A stretch of DNA of 64,000 nucleotides from Gordionus sp. m RMFG-2023 (lineage: Eukaryota > Nematomorpha > Gordioida > Chordodea > Parachordodidae), in contig NC_088776.1 of assembly GCF_954871325.1 (NCBI RefSeq), forward strand, positions 33,962,508 through 34,026,507, written 5' to 3'. The notes below the pieces were generated by a model. The model was not told the origin of the DNA and did not search any database. It was given only the letters and a program-made list of their open reading frames with translations. Shown in pieces: positions 13,701 to 28,700 of the stretch (position 1 is its first letter; every line of letters starts with the position of its first letter). The translations under genes were made by a program, and so were the position numbers.

Positions 13701-16700
13701 CCAAAAAATGCTATGGATGCTCTGCATTATTTCAAACACATTTTAGATTAAATTCCCAATGTATTAAAAGGGTTTATAAACTCTTCCCATTAGTAAACTA
13801 ATGAGAGAACACTCTCTTTTTTAAGAAGAATAACAGAGGCCTGCAGAAGTACCATTTGCATGGCACGGCCCTTATTTTTTTTAAAGATTTTTTACGGCCC
13901 GGCCTGGGTTTTTTTTTAAAAATTTTTAGGCCCGGCCCAGCTTTTTTGAAAAAATTTTTTAGGCCCGGCTCGGCTTTTTTTTTAAATTTTCAGGCACGGC
14001 GCGGCTTTTTTTAAATAAAATTTTCAGGCCCGGCCCGGATTTTTTAAAAATAAATTATATTTATTTTTGATTTTTATAGCTAATAATAACGATTTCAAAT
14101 ATAGGCTGTTTTAAAAAATACAGCCCGGCCTGGGTGTTTTTTTAAAAATAATTAAGGCCCGGCTTGGGTGTTTTTTTTTAAAATTCAGGTCCGGCCCTGG
14201 TGTTTTTTAAAAAAAAATTCTGGCCCGGCCCGGGTATATTTACGGGCCTGCAGGTCTCTGAAAAACATACCAAGAAGTACAACATGTGTAAGTAGATTGA
14301 AAGGTTTGGATCTTTTGAATATTCATAGGCATTTGACGACAAGCAAGGATGAGATAATTGAAAAATTAGCTTAATCCCAACGAAGACTGGATTTTACATT
14401 GTCAATATATAACATACAAAATACAATTATTCCTAAGAAACTTTTTGTGTAAAGGCTCAAAAAATTCAAATTTCTATTTTGGGTCATTTAAGTGATTCTT
14501 TACATATAATTTTTTTATAATTCACATTAATTTAAAATTGTGTATTAGGAATAGTTATTAGTCCTAATAAATTTTTGCTTGATATTTTTAAAAAACAAAA
14601 ATATTTCTTAAAAAAATTTATTCTCCCCCCCCCCCCCCCAGACCAAATTTTTAAGTACGCGCCTGTGTAGTCTTAATTACGACACCAAATGCCATTCTTG
14701 TTTATTATAAAAATTTTAAATTTTTTTCTATTTTAAATTAATTTAAATTTCTGACGGAAGAAGAATTTTACTATAAGTTTATAGATACAGATAGCGATAG
14801 TGTTTTATAAAGGAACAAAAACATTTTTTTAACATTATAAAGAAATCTATATTAATATTTTTATTTTAAAAATAAAAAAAACAGTTTTAAAATAAAATTT
14901 TTTCCATTTTTTTCTATTCTAATCGGATTATATATTATATTTTATATAATAAATTATATGATTAAGAAACCGAAACAGCCATTTAACCTAACTTCTCTTT
15001 TATCAATAATTTTTGCTTTAGTTAAAAAATAATATACAAATGACAAAGTTGATGGGTATTGTTAAATTAAATTCTTATATTTCTGCTTTGTAATAAAAGT
15101 TGAATAGATCATATTACAGTGAAACGATACACATGTTTAAATATACTATAAAAGGGGGTAAACAAAATAAGATTTTATTTTTAATAGAATAAAGATTGAA
15201 ATTAAATATGGACAAGCAATTAATTAAGAAGATTAATATAGTTGTAATCATTATAAAAAAATGTGTTACAGTGAAACGATACACATGTTTAAATATACTA
15301 TAAAAGGGGGTAAACAAAATAAGATTTTATTTTTAATAGAATAAAGATTGAAATTAAATATGGACAAGCAATTAATTAAGAAGATTAATAGTTGATTAAT
15401 CATTATAAAAAAAATGTGTAATTTATGATGAAAAATGAATTTTTTTTTTATTTTCTTTGAGAATGCTCAAGTAAGATATTTGATTAAATTTCATTTAAAA
15501 TTCTAAATCATTTTTTGTAAAAAGTCTTTTTAATATTTTAGAATTTCTTAAATGTAATCTATTTTGTATATCCATTTATTTCGATAAAAATATGATAACA
15601 CTATAAACTTTTATAATAATTTCGATAAAATAATTAATACATAAAAAATATAATTATAATTTATCAAAATATTCTATTGTTCCATTGATGTTGGTACCTT
15701 TTTAGAAATTAAAAGAGTTAATATTATAATTATTAATACAAATCGATTATAAAGATTACCTAATTAATCAGTTGCCCGCGATAACCCAACTCCAAATAGC
15801 TTTGCATGTGATTGTAAAAGTTAGTGAAATCATAAGGAATAAATCCGTGTAAGAGTTGAATAATATTCCTAACAATTTCATCTCTTGAATTAGGGCGGGG
15901 ATTGATTGCTCTAAATTTATTTTTCAAAACTCCAAAAAAATTTTCAATGGGATTTAACTGAGGTGAATAAGGTGGTAGGTATTCAATCCTACCTTTATAA
16001 GAATCGATAAGATGGCTTCTATGGATAGATGCATTATCCATTACAATGATTGCATCTGGTGGTAGGATACTATAATAAGCTCCGTCATAGAATCACGGAA
16101 TAATAGCCCATTATAAGCTCCGTCTATTATTTTATAATGAATTACCCCTCCAATTCCGATTGTACAAAGGATACTTACATTTTTGCCCTTAGAGGATGGG
16201 ATTTTTATTATTGGACGGACATTGTATGGCGCCCAGGCGTAGATTGGTACAACATGCAAGTTTATTCCAGTCTCATCTAAGAAATATAAATTTTCTCTTG
16301 GGATATTTAAGATCTTTGCACAATAAATTTGACGAATATTAATAGCCCCGGGAGTATTTCTTCTATCAGGCTCCTTGCCAGCCCTTTTTTTAGACCAACC
16401 AATATTTTTAATATATTTACTAATTGTGGTTTTTGTTTTTGGACTACCAGGAGGTAACTTTTCTATTATCTCCTGAATAGTCAAAGTGTTATTATCCATT
16501 AATAGGCTTATGATACTTCTTTCAATAATGGAAGAATCTTTCTTTTTACTTCCTCTTTTTTGAATATTATATTCCTTTAAAAGGATCTCCATTTATTTCT
16601 GGGAATGTATCCCGTCTAAATTTGTGAACAGATGCAGTAGACATTTCGACATATTTTGCTCTTTTATTTTCATTTGTTGTTTTTCCGGCATTGATAACAT

Positions 16701-19700
16701 TTTGGTAACTATATCTAATTTTTCTTTATTCCAATATTTGTGTATTCTTTTTGGTCTTTGAATTCTCGACGAAGATTGGGAGTTTTCATTTAAATTGGAA
16801 AAATTAGTATTACTATTGGATAATAAAGATTCTATATTAAACATTTTTTTTTATTATTTAAGAAAAATTAAAAATAATTAATATGTAAGTATTTTAATTT
16901 TTTATTTTGAATTAAATTTTAACACATTTTTTTTATAATGATTAATCAACTATTAATCTTCTTAATTAATTGCTTGTCCATATTTAATTTCAATCTTTAT
17001 TCTATTAAAAATAAAATCTTATTTTGTTTACCCCCTTTTATAGTATATTTAAACATGTGTATCGTTTCACTGTAAAATTTAATTCAAAAATAAAAAATTA
17101 AAATACTTACATATTAGTAATTATTTTTAATTTTTCTTAAATAATAAAAAAAAATGTTTAATATAGAATCTTTATTATCAAATAGTAATACTAATTTTTC
17201 CAATTTAAATGAAAACTCCCAATTATTCATCAAATTTATTGTGCAAAGATCTTAAATATCCCAAGAGAAAATTTATATTTCTTAGATGAGACTGGAATAA
17301 ACTTGCATGTTGTACCAATCTACGCCTGGGCACCATACAATGTCTGTCCAATAATAAAAATCCCATCCTCTAAGGGTAAAAATGTAAGTATCCTTTGTAC
17401 AATCGGAATTGGAGGAGTAATTTATTATAAAATAATAGACGGAGCTTATAATGGGCTATTATTCCGTGATTCTATGACGGAGCTTATTAGTATCCTACCA
17501 CCAGATGCAATCATTGTAATGGATAATGCATCTATCCATAGAAGCCATCTTATCGATTCTTATAAAGGTAGGATTGAATACCTACCACCTTATTTTCACC
17601 TCAGTTAAATCCCATTGAAAATTTTTTTGGAGTTTTGAAAAATAAATTTAGAGCAATCAATCCCCGCCCTAATTCAAGAGATAAAATTGTTAGGAATATT
17701 ATTCAACTCTTACACGGATTCATTCCTTATGCTTTCACTAACTTCTACAATCACATGCAAAGCTATTTGGAGTTGGGTTATCGCGGGCAACTGATTAATT
17801 AGGTAATCTTTTATAATCGTTTTGTATTAATAATTATAATATTAACTCTTTTAATTTAAAAAAGGTACCAACATCAAATTCGTGGAACAATGGAATATTT
17901 TGATAAATTATAATTATATTTTTTATGTATTAATTATTTTATCGAAATTATTATAAAAGTTTATAGTGTTATCATATTTTTATCGAAATAAATGGATATA
18001 CAAAATAGATTACATTTAAGATTTTCTAAAATATTTTCAAATATTAAAAAAACTTTTTACAAAAAATGATTTAGAATTTTAAATGAAATTTAATCAAATA
18101 TCTTACTTGAGCATTCTCAAAGAAAATAAAAAAAAATTCAGTTTTCATCACAAATTATATATATTTTTATAATGATTAATCAACTATTAATCTTCTTAAT
18201 TAATTGCTTGTCCATATTTAATTTCAATCTTTATTCTATTAAAAATAAAATCTTATTTTGTTTACCCCCTTTTATAGTATATTTAAACATGTGTATCGTT
18301 TCATATTAAATAATCTAGTTTAATTAATTGCCATTGGGGGGGGGGGGATATAAATGCAAAAGAGTGAAATATAATATTGACTAATAAGTTAACGAGGAGA
18401 TATCTACAATTGTTTAGTTAAAATTTAGTAAATTGTGTTAAAACAATCTTACTTTCATATTAAAATTTTTTTTTATTAAAATGCATTAAAGCTTGATTTC
18501 CCCTTCCCTCCTCACCAGAGTTGCCAGGTCAAAATTTTAAAATTGTGGGAGAAATTCGGTATTTTGTGGGAGTCAGAGAACTGCAGGCCCGGCCCTAAAC
18601 CCGGCCCGGCCGTATTTTAAATTTTTTAAATATACCCGGGCGGGGCCTAAAAAATTTTTTTTTAAACATATCCGGGCCGAGCCGGGCCTAAAAAATTTTT
18701 TTTTTAATATATCCGGGCCGGGCCTTAATATTTTTTATAAAAATTTTTACATTATGAGTTAATGGTTATAAGATTATATTATATTATAGTTATGATTAAT
18801 ATAATATTGGGCGATGGTTAACACTACCTAACACCCACAGATCGATCTAATTATTAATTTCCTGCAAATTTATTCAAAGTATTAATATATTTTTTTATAA
18901 TTCATATCTAAATTTTTACAACATGTTTTACCAAAACAATCAAATAAAGGAATATCTTAAATAAGCCCCAATATTCAAGTATTATTAATATATTTTTTTA
19001 TAATTCATATCTAAATTTTTAGAATATATTTTACCAAAACAATCAAATAAAGGAATATCACTTCTTGAAGTTTGTAATACCTTTCAAAGCGAAAAAGGAG
19101 AAATAAAATTGATTTTACTTAATATAAAGCATTTTTTAATTGAAAAATTTGTTTTACATAAGTATCATTTTATTTCTCTTTTTCTCTGTCCCAAATTCAA
19201 GCAATTACATATGTAGTCAGGACAGATCGCAAGATGACGGAAAACTATATAAAAGATTATATTAAATTACAAGAGGCTCAGGAATTAAATGAAATACCAT
19301 CGACCAGTATTACGACTGTTGTTAAACAAACTGAATCGTTTTATGACAAATGGGGCGATGGTAATTCTGTTAATATGTCAATACCCGATGATGAATATTA
19401 TAATTAGATAAATAAAAAAATAGATGAAACATTTAAGGTGGATAATTTGTTAGAGTGTTGGGCGGCTCATCAATTCCTGCTTCAAGTGCAAGCTGTGAGC
19501 GGAATTTTTCCACTACGAGAATTCTTGAAGAAAGAAGAAGTAATCTTCAACCTGAAAAGGTAGATATGCTTCTCTTTCTTCAAGATAATTTGTGAATTTT
19601 TAATATCTTTCTTGAGTATAGGGTTTCGTCAATCATGCTGGTTTTTTACTTTGCAAACTGTCAAATATTTATAGCATTTATTATATTTACCTTGAGTCAT

Positions 19701-22700
19701 GAAAGTTTTTAATCCAACATTTTTCATTATTTTTTTTTACAATATTATATAATACAATTATCTTCTTTTGTTAAAAATTTATATTATAAAATAAATTATA
19801 TTAATATTGTGCAATTAGATTATATTTTCAAAATACTATTTATTATACATGCATTTTTTTAAATAGCGATTTATTTTTATTTTATAAATTAAATAGTAAA
19901 TTAAATACAATATATTATATTCTCAAAATATTTTACATTTTTATAAATTAAATATTAGTTTTATTTTTATAAATGCAATATAAAATATAGTATATGCTCA
20001 AAATATTCATTTTTATAAATAACAGTTTTATAATTTTTATAAATTCAATATAATATTCTCAAAATATTAGCTTTTTACATGTATTTTTTTAATAATAAGC
20101 GATAATACTCGCTGAAAAATATCGTAAAATACCTCATAGGTGAATTTTTGTATATACCAGGTCGAATATAATTTTAAAAAATTCCGAGCCGGGCCTGAAG
20201 TTTTTTTTTAAAAAATATCCGGGCCGGGCCTTAAATTTTTAAATCCGGGATGGGCCGGGCCGTAAAAATTTTTTTTTAAAAATATCCGGGATGGGCCTTA
20301 AATTTTTAAATCCGGGATGGGCCGGGCCGTAAAAATTTTTTTTAAAAAATATCCGGGCCGGGCCTTAAATTTTTAAATCCGGGATGGGCCGGGCCGTAAA
20401 AATTTTTTTTTAAAAATATCCGGGATGGGCCTTAAATTTTTAAATCCGGGATGGGCCGGGCCGTAAAAATTTTTTTTAAAAAATATCCGGGCCGGGCCTT
20501 AAATTTTTAAATCCGGGATGGGCCGGGCCGTAAAAATTTTTTTTAAAAATATCCGGGCCGGGCTTTAAATTTTTAAATCCGGGATGGGCCGGGCCGTAAA
20601 AATTTTTTTTAAAAAATATCCGGGCCGGGCCTTATATTTTTAAATCCGGGCTGTAAAAAATTTTTTTAAAAAATATCCGGGCTAAAAAATTTAAAACCGG
20701 GCCGAGCCGTGCAAATAGTACATCTGCAGGTCTCTGGTGGGAGTAATATAAAAATTGTGAGAGAAATATGAAAATTGCTAAAAAAAAAATATTTTCCAAA
20801 ATAAAATAGGTAATTATTTTTCAAAATAAAATAGCCAACTATTTTTCAAAATAAAATAGCCAACTATTTTTCAAAATAAAATAGCCAACTATTCTTCAAA
20901 ATAAAATAGCCAACTATTTTTCAAAATAAAATATCCAACTCTTTTTCAAAATAAATAGGTAACTATTTTCCAAAATAAAATACGCAACTATTTTTCAAAA
21001 TAGGTAATTATAGTACGACACAAAATTTCTTAAATACTATCTTTATTATTAAAATAACATATTGATTTATTATAATATATTAATTTTGTTTAAAAATAAT
21101 AACCAACGATCTTTTTTAAATACAAAAGAATGTAAACAAGATAAAATTTTATTAAAAAATTGTAATTTTACAATGTAAAAAAATATATTTTATGCTAATG
21201 TATAAATAAGATTTTATAAAAAAACAAACAATTTTAAATTTACAATGTAAAAAATAATTATAATCAGTGCCGGGAAGTTGTTCTACAGTATTTAGTTAAT
21301 ACAATGGGGGAAGGGAATATGATATTTTGAGGCATCAAAAATCTTCAAAGCATAAATTAGTACAGGGCAGTCTATCAACATCTATTGCAAAACAAAAATA
21401 TTCTTCAAAAATAAGAAATTATACAGATGCAACTACAGTTGCGGAAATGGTAAATACCTATCATGCAGTACAACATTCAGAGAGCTACTTAACATCACAA
21501 TGTTGGTAGAATCTTTCCCCATAATATTTAAGGACTAATATAAATGAAAAGTATACTTTGTAGAACACAAATGAGCAAGACTATCATCAATGTTTTAGGT
21601 TATAAATCCAGAAGGTCAATTCTTGACGATTTGAAAGATGTGCAAACATATGCAATTCTGCATCTAATAAGGAGATATCAAAACATTTCCCTTGATCCTC
21701 CCCTATTTCAACAAAATTAATGTCATTTCAATAAAACTATTAAAAAAATTTTCTCCAGATATGAAATATCCAAAGACATAGCTAACCTTATAAATATGGC
21801 AGATTTGGCATTACCAATGAATTGCATAGCAGCTTTCTGATCTGATAATTCCTCAGTGAATTTGGCAAAAACCAGAGTGTATTTACAGAATTGAGTCAGC
21901 ATAATATTGGTTGACAGGTTCCTCCTAATACACGCCATCGTAGAATTTTAAAATTTTACAAACCTTTAAAAAATAAATAGATTATAAAAGCTGTCCTAAT
22001 ATTTTGAAAAAAATTTTCAAAAATAAATGGCAGAAGTATATTTAGGAATTTTACATATAGGAAATCTACTATATGCTGTTAATATGCAGTTGCAATCAGA
22101 AGAATATAATTTAATAAAGGTTCACTAAATTATGCTGCAGAAATACCAAAGTAAGAATATTATTACTATTATCGGATAATTATTAATAAGATTTAATATG
22201 ATGTCATGTTTGAGGAGATTGTAATGCTTCTTTATTTTTATGATTTGCCAAAATATTCAAAATATTAATTTTACAATGTAAAAAATAAATTTATTTGATT
22301 TTATGCAAATGTATAAATAAGATTTATAAAATATAGAAAGTCAAATAGTTATAGTTAATTATATTTTATTTGAGATTTAAATAATGGAACTAAACGTTTA
22401 CCGTCGTTATTAAGATATTTATAAAATTCCTGGCACGACATTTTATAATTTTGTTTAACCATTGCCTCTAATGTTGTTAAAGCAATTCGATTTCTCTTCT
22501 TTCTCCAGGCAGTCCTCATCAGGCTAAAAATGCGCTCCGATGAGGCATTAGAATGAGGTAAGGAGAAAACATACTCGCAAATTTTTTCCAAGCATGGGGA
22601 TTTATCGTTATTACGAAAAAATTCTACCCATTTCTCCTCTGCTTTTATACCATCTAACTTTAAGTATTCTGGCAAATCATAAAAAATGGAAAAATTACAA

Positions 22701-25700
22701 TCTCTTCAAACAAGGCTTCAATGTCTATCGGTAATTTTAATATATTTATTAAATTACAAAAACCATCAAATGATGGTTTCTGTTCCAAGGTCATAATATT
22801 TATACACTTGTAAATAGAGTTATTAAAATCAAATCTTGATTGTAAATATTCCAAAATTGTCTTAATAAAAATATTTGCTTCATCTAAAAATACGTTAATT
22901 ATATTTATTATCTATTTTTAACTGTAGAGATGAACAGAGCTGTAGCATGATTTTGTGAATCTTTATCATTAAAGAATCTTCTGATTGCAACTGAATATTA
23001 ACTACATGAAGTATATTTCCTACATGTGAAACTAATCCCAAATATGCTTCTGACATTTCATCCTCGAAATTTTTTTTTAGCAAAATAGAACATTTTATTA
23101 CTTAAATCTGTTTGGTATGTGGGATATAATATCCACTTCTAAAAGTTCTATTCTTCTAACACAAAAATTTTGAAAATGGCGAGTGGAGCACTGCAATTCT
23201 AGATAACGATATAAAATATATTAAGCAATTTACAATATATTTATAATAATTATACATACTGTTCTAACTTCTATTCTTTCTAACACAAAAATTTTGAAAA
23301 TATCGAGTGGGAGAATTTTATAAAAAATATATTTTAGAGCGGAAAAATAAAATAAAAGAACTAGACATATTTTTCGAATAAATATTTAAAATTTATTTTA
23401 AAAATATAAAAATAATCAAATACTGTCTCTCAAAATTATTATTTATATATTAAAAACATTAAAATGCTAAAAAAAAATTGTGGGAGAAATTAAAAAATTG
23501 TGGGAGCTTTTTGTGGGTGATTTCTAATTGTGGGAGTTTTGTGGGAGTGAGATGTATGTGGGTAAACTAAAAAATTGTGGGAGACTCCCACTGATGGGGG
23601 GAGACATGGCAACCCTGCTCCTCACCCTTTTTTAGATTTGAAAAAAAAATTAGTTTTGCCTTTGTTTTTACGTTTTTTTACATTCCTATAATATAATTAT
23701 AATTTTAAATGAAAAAGAACTTCTTAAATAATTTTACTGTAATTCAACTTTTACATTCTATTATTCATAATAATTTAGTATAGGGACGTCGAGGCTTCAG
23801 ACAAGGAGTAATTCCGAACAGCCTTCACATTTTAAAACTATGATTTTAAGACTTAAATTGAAATTCATAACTAAAATACAACATTATTTTAATATTGCAG
23901 AAACTTAAAAGTGGAGGTATATCAAAATATTTTGGTACTCATGCGAATGAACTAATCACCATTTTATCTAAATGGAATTTCAATCAATTGAGGATGTTTT
24001 TCGATCAATATCAGAGGGTAACCAAAAAGACAATAGAAGAAGATATAAGCAAATATAGCGGTGGTGAAACCCAAAAGGCTTTATTGAATTATGGTAACGA
24101 TTGGTATCAATTATTTGTTTAAATTGTTTATTTTAACGTAAAATTTTAATTTTTAATCGGCGCTCGCAGGACAGGGCAAGGAATGGCTCTAGGAAATTAT
24201 TATATATAAAGTGTGTAATATTTATATTATAATTTTAACAATTTTTATATATTTGTATGTTTTAATCTTCTTAAATGTTTATAAAGATATTTAAATTTTA
24301 TTTTATTCTATTCTTTATTTTAATATCCTTGAAATTTTAGTGAATCCTCCATGCTTTTTTGTGTATAAATCTTAGATATTTTTCGTTTCACATTTAATGT
24401 AATATTTTATTTTATTAACACAATTTTGTTTATTTTGGGATGATGATGGGATTTATATTTAAAGATTTGGGGGCCTCAGAAAGTTTTCTATTGAATTTAC
24501 AAAATATTAATTTTAACCTCTAATATTTTCTTTTTATTTAGAATGATGATTTGCAATATCAATAAAAATTATTTGTTTTCAATTAAATTTTTTTAATATT
24601 TTTGATTACCTCTAATGCTATAAATAACCTTGTTATCTCTGGAAGGTAACGAGTAGTATAACAAAGTTACTTTTTTTAAGATAACGTAACTTAGATTTTC
24701 AGCGCATTAGTGTATTATTGACCCTTTCGCGCCCATGGATAACTTTTGGAATTATAATTTTTCAATTGTATATTATATGCATTAAAAATGGCCTCTGATA
24801 ACTTCTTAAATCATATTTTTAATTTTTGATATTTTCTATTTCGTATTTTATAATTAACTCACTTTGTTTCATATGTTATTATATTATATTATAATTATAA
24901 AAAATCAATGTTTTCATACCATTTTCGAGCCAAAATTTTAATTCACATTCCTGGTTATCAAACTTGCTAAAAATATAAGTAACCATATTAATATATTTAT
25001 TTAAAAATTATCATCTTAGGTGCTGGATTGAGCATAATGCCATTTGGTATCAATGGTCATTTCCCATGCACTAAAAAATATTTTCATCAATAAATGGAAA
25101 TTTTAGACAAATTATTTAGGATATTTAGATTTAGGGTTGAGGAAACGGGGAGGGGGTAATTAGATTAGATTATATTTTGATAATAGTTGCATATATTGAT
25201 TATATAATGTTTATTTGGATATAAAGAGAGATTCTAATTAGGTATTTTGTATAAATAACATATGATATGAGTTGCCTTTTATATCAATATGCATTTAGAT
25301 ATGACTACATTTATCCCCGTGGGCGATATATCTGAGGCTAATATAGAGAGCTCAGACTTAGAAGAAATTATTATCCTTTTCTAGCAGATGATTTGCCGAC
25401 ATCATCTTATATTACAAAGGAACTAGGTTTTATTGGAAGATATAATCTAAGATACTTCTATAACTAAAATAAAATATATTGATTGGTCCAAAAAAGACAT
25501 CGGAAGCATGAATACAAAGTTTATTTCTATGTTGGAAATTCCTAAACAGAATTCAACTCTTTTTACCTAATTTCGTAATTTTTGTACACCCAGATAATTA
25601 GCAATTTTATATTGGAAACAAACCTTCTAATGTTATGTTGTGATAGATCATAAAAACAGATAGCGATGATATTGAAAATTTATTAGAGTACACTTTATAC

Positions 25701-28700
25701 TATTTTAGTTAAGATGCCTTCTATACAACAGTATTGGTCGGTTGAAACATCTCTTCCACAAGTAGCGGAAACTATGTCCAGCAATCGTTTACTTTTGATT
25801 CGGAAATTTTTTAATAATAATAAGAAAGATATGGTATAGGGAAGATAAAGGGTACAACATATTATTTAAAATTTAACCCTTCGTATGCCAATTAAAAAAA
25901 TAATTCAACTTAAAGTAAAGCTAGCTGTAGACGAATTTATAATTCCCCTCAAGAGACGCTCTAAATTAGGACAATTTAAATCGAATCCCCATAAATGTGG
26001 GTTAAAAGTGTTTGCTCTCTATGGCTCTTCCGGGTTTATGTTTATGTATGGTTTTGAAATATACCAGGGGAAGTATATAATGTCATAAGATCATGTTTAG
26101 GTATTAGTGGGGATATCGATCTTCATAATGAGGGAATGGATAGAGTAGATATTACAGTTATATCGGACAGATATTAAATGGAAACGATATTATATGAGAA
26201 TGGTTTTTTATTTATTGGATTTCTTGTGTAATAAATATCTGTCTCCTTTATAGACGCCATATGAAAGCATTAAATAATATAAATTATGACATTGCTGATA
26301 TCTAAATCTCAGATAGCAAAAGGGTTGATGCTAGCGGAAAAAGATAATACTAAGAAGACCGGAAGACCTTTCAGCATAATTATAAAAAGAAGAAAAGGTA
26401 TCAATATTGCACACATATCGAATATAAGATATGACCAAGTAGGTCATTGTTCAATGCGCGTAACCATTAAGCAAAGGTGCAAGTATTGCGTAGAAGCCTA
26501 TTTAAAAATTATTTGCAAAAAATGTAATTTTATTTATGCTTAAATAAACAGCGAAATTGTTATGTCATTTCATGTGAAATTAAATTTTTTTAAAATGAAC
26601 TTGCATTTTGCCCCTTGATGACAATTGGAATCATTGAATATCTTTTGATAGAAGGTAATTTGTGTCTATAATATATACCCCTTAAAAAAAATTCATGGAG
26701 GGACAAAAGTCGGACGCGAAAGGATTAATTTAACAATTGGTATTATATAATATCAATTAAAAATGACATGTAAACTATTTATAAAAAATAGTTCTTTCTC
26801 TGGTGACGCCCATGAATCGTTAAAAAATTGTAAGGTAAAATTTCAAAACTGATTTTTTTCTTTGATCAAAAGGATCCTCGAGATTGTTGTTTTAGGACTC
26901 TTTTGGCTAATTCATTTGATTAGGGATTTCGCCTATTTCCCACATGAACAGTTTATTGATACTCCGATGGGTATAAATATATTGTTGTTGGCTAGGCGTG
27001 AATATTTTTGAGATTTCTCTTTTTACCGCTATACCGAATAGATCATAGTTAATAGATAAGGCGAAAATAAATATATATATACATATAAAGTCCTAATACA
27101 GATGTGTGTTTGAGATGTAAAGGAACATCGGATTGGAATAATGAATTTTGGATTATTTTATAAATTTATTTTAACAAGACAATGGATTGGAAATTGGATG
27201 TCTAGCTTTAGAATCAACTAAACCATTATCCCATATCTTTTACAGTTGTAAGGTAAATATATGTTTAAGCTTAACCTGATAGCCATAGCATCGAAATTAC
27301 TTATTTCTAAAAAGACATTTATTTAACATGCTTGGATAAGTTTCTAACTATTTGTGGCCTTATTTATCCATTCCCAATGGACAGAGGTTAGTGTGACCCC
27401 CCTTCCTCCATAACCTCCAAAAATTTTTTTATTTTTATTGCGAATAGTTTTTTTTATAAAACGGAAATAAAAAATATGTACGATATCAAAATGAAATATA
27501 TTTAAGAAAAACAAATAAGAATTAATTCTAATTGATCACATGGTTTAAATTAAAAATTATATGAACTAAAATATTGAATAACAAGTGGGGGCGGGGAGCT
27601 ATAAAGAAATATTGTAAATATTTTCTGGCATAGTGGAGCTAGTTTTGTTAAACGGCTCAATTTGCCTATTTTTAAAAAGGGCTAACTCAATATTATAGCC
27701 AAGAAAATATTGCCTAAGCGTCGAGATTTTGCCAATAGATGTTCAATACTATGTGCCATCTATGAGCTCTAGGTTTGCATAATATATTTCTGGATAAAAT
27801 ATTGAGTTAGCCGTTATTCACTTAACAACACTTAATAGAGCCGAGGATGGAGAATAAATATGATCTGCATATCTCGAAAGATATTTTTTGAAAAACAATT
27901 ATAAATTTAATAATATAATTTATATTGCTAAACAAATTAGATAGTTTTAAAAATTTTAATTAATTTTTTATAATTTTTAATTAAAAGAAAAATCGTTTAA
28001 TTTGGTAAAAATAAACAGCAAACTTTTATTTTCTTTTGCCGGTGGAGTCTGAATTGTTGATTAAACTTGAAACGCGAGAGGATATTAAAAAAATCTCAGA
28101 ATTTACTCTGATGATTTATAGGGATTACTTTGTGATGTCGAATTTTTTATATAAAAATCTTGACAGAACATAGAAATAATGCTTTGTAGGCTTTTCCATG
28201 TGTAATTGCACTTTAGATTCCCTGCCTAATATCAAAACATTGTTCTTTTATTTATCTTATCCATTGGTACATGCACTAATGAAAGTTCTTTTTCAACTTC
28301 GGTTAAAAACTTACTTAAGAAATAGCATCGGTGAAAACCGTTTAAATGGATTAGCCCTATTAAATATTTATAAGGAGATTATTCATCTCGGAGAAAAGTA
28401 GATCTCTCTTTATAAATTCAAATCATAAAACTTCAATATGATCATAATATGTTCTTAGTCTTAAAATTTTTATATGCAAAACTTAATTATAATAAATTCT
28501 TAGTTATAATATTTATATATTTTTTATCTAAGCCCGGCCCGGCCCTATACCCGGCCCGGCCTAAATTTTTTAAATAAACCCGGGCCGGGCCGGGCCTAAA
28601 AAAAATTTTTTTAAATATATCCGGGCCGGGCTTAATATTTTTTATAAAAATTTTAACATTATGAGTTAATGGTTATAAGATTATATTATATTATAGTTAT

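Larger units (their letters stand above)
18516..23615. mobile_element. hAT foldback element C (GTTGCCAGG ends) with nested hAT
   Basis: Ends CAGAGTTGCCAGGTC and GACATGGCAACCCTG, flanked by identical CTCCTCAC (18508-18515 and 23616-23623). Many AATTGTGGGAG motifs fill the subterminal zones. The + strand at 21327-22160 carries the N-terminal and middle part of a hAT transposase (RHQKSSKHKL, YHAVQHSESYL, NLLYAVNMQLQSEE). The minus strand at 23083-22355 carries a second middle part plus the C-terminal part, so the halves face each other. Frames are interrupted. A complete second hAT element sits inside at 18574-20736. Confidence 0.85.

Noticed and set aside
20165-20710. CRISPR array
   Set aside because: Units are contiguous GC/AT tandem repeats without unique spacers and lie inside a transposon end in animal DNA.
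24094-24122. Annexin ending at the stop after NDWYQLFV
   Set aside because: Repeat 4 exons clearly follow at 35059; read-through to this stop would remove a quarter of the protein, though a truncated isoform cannot be excluded.
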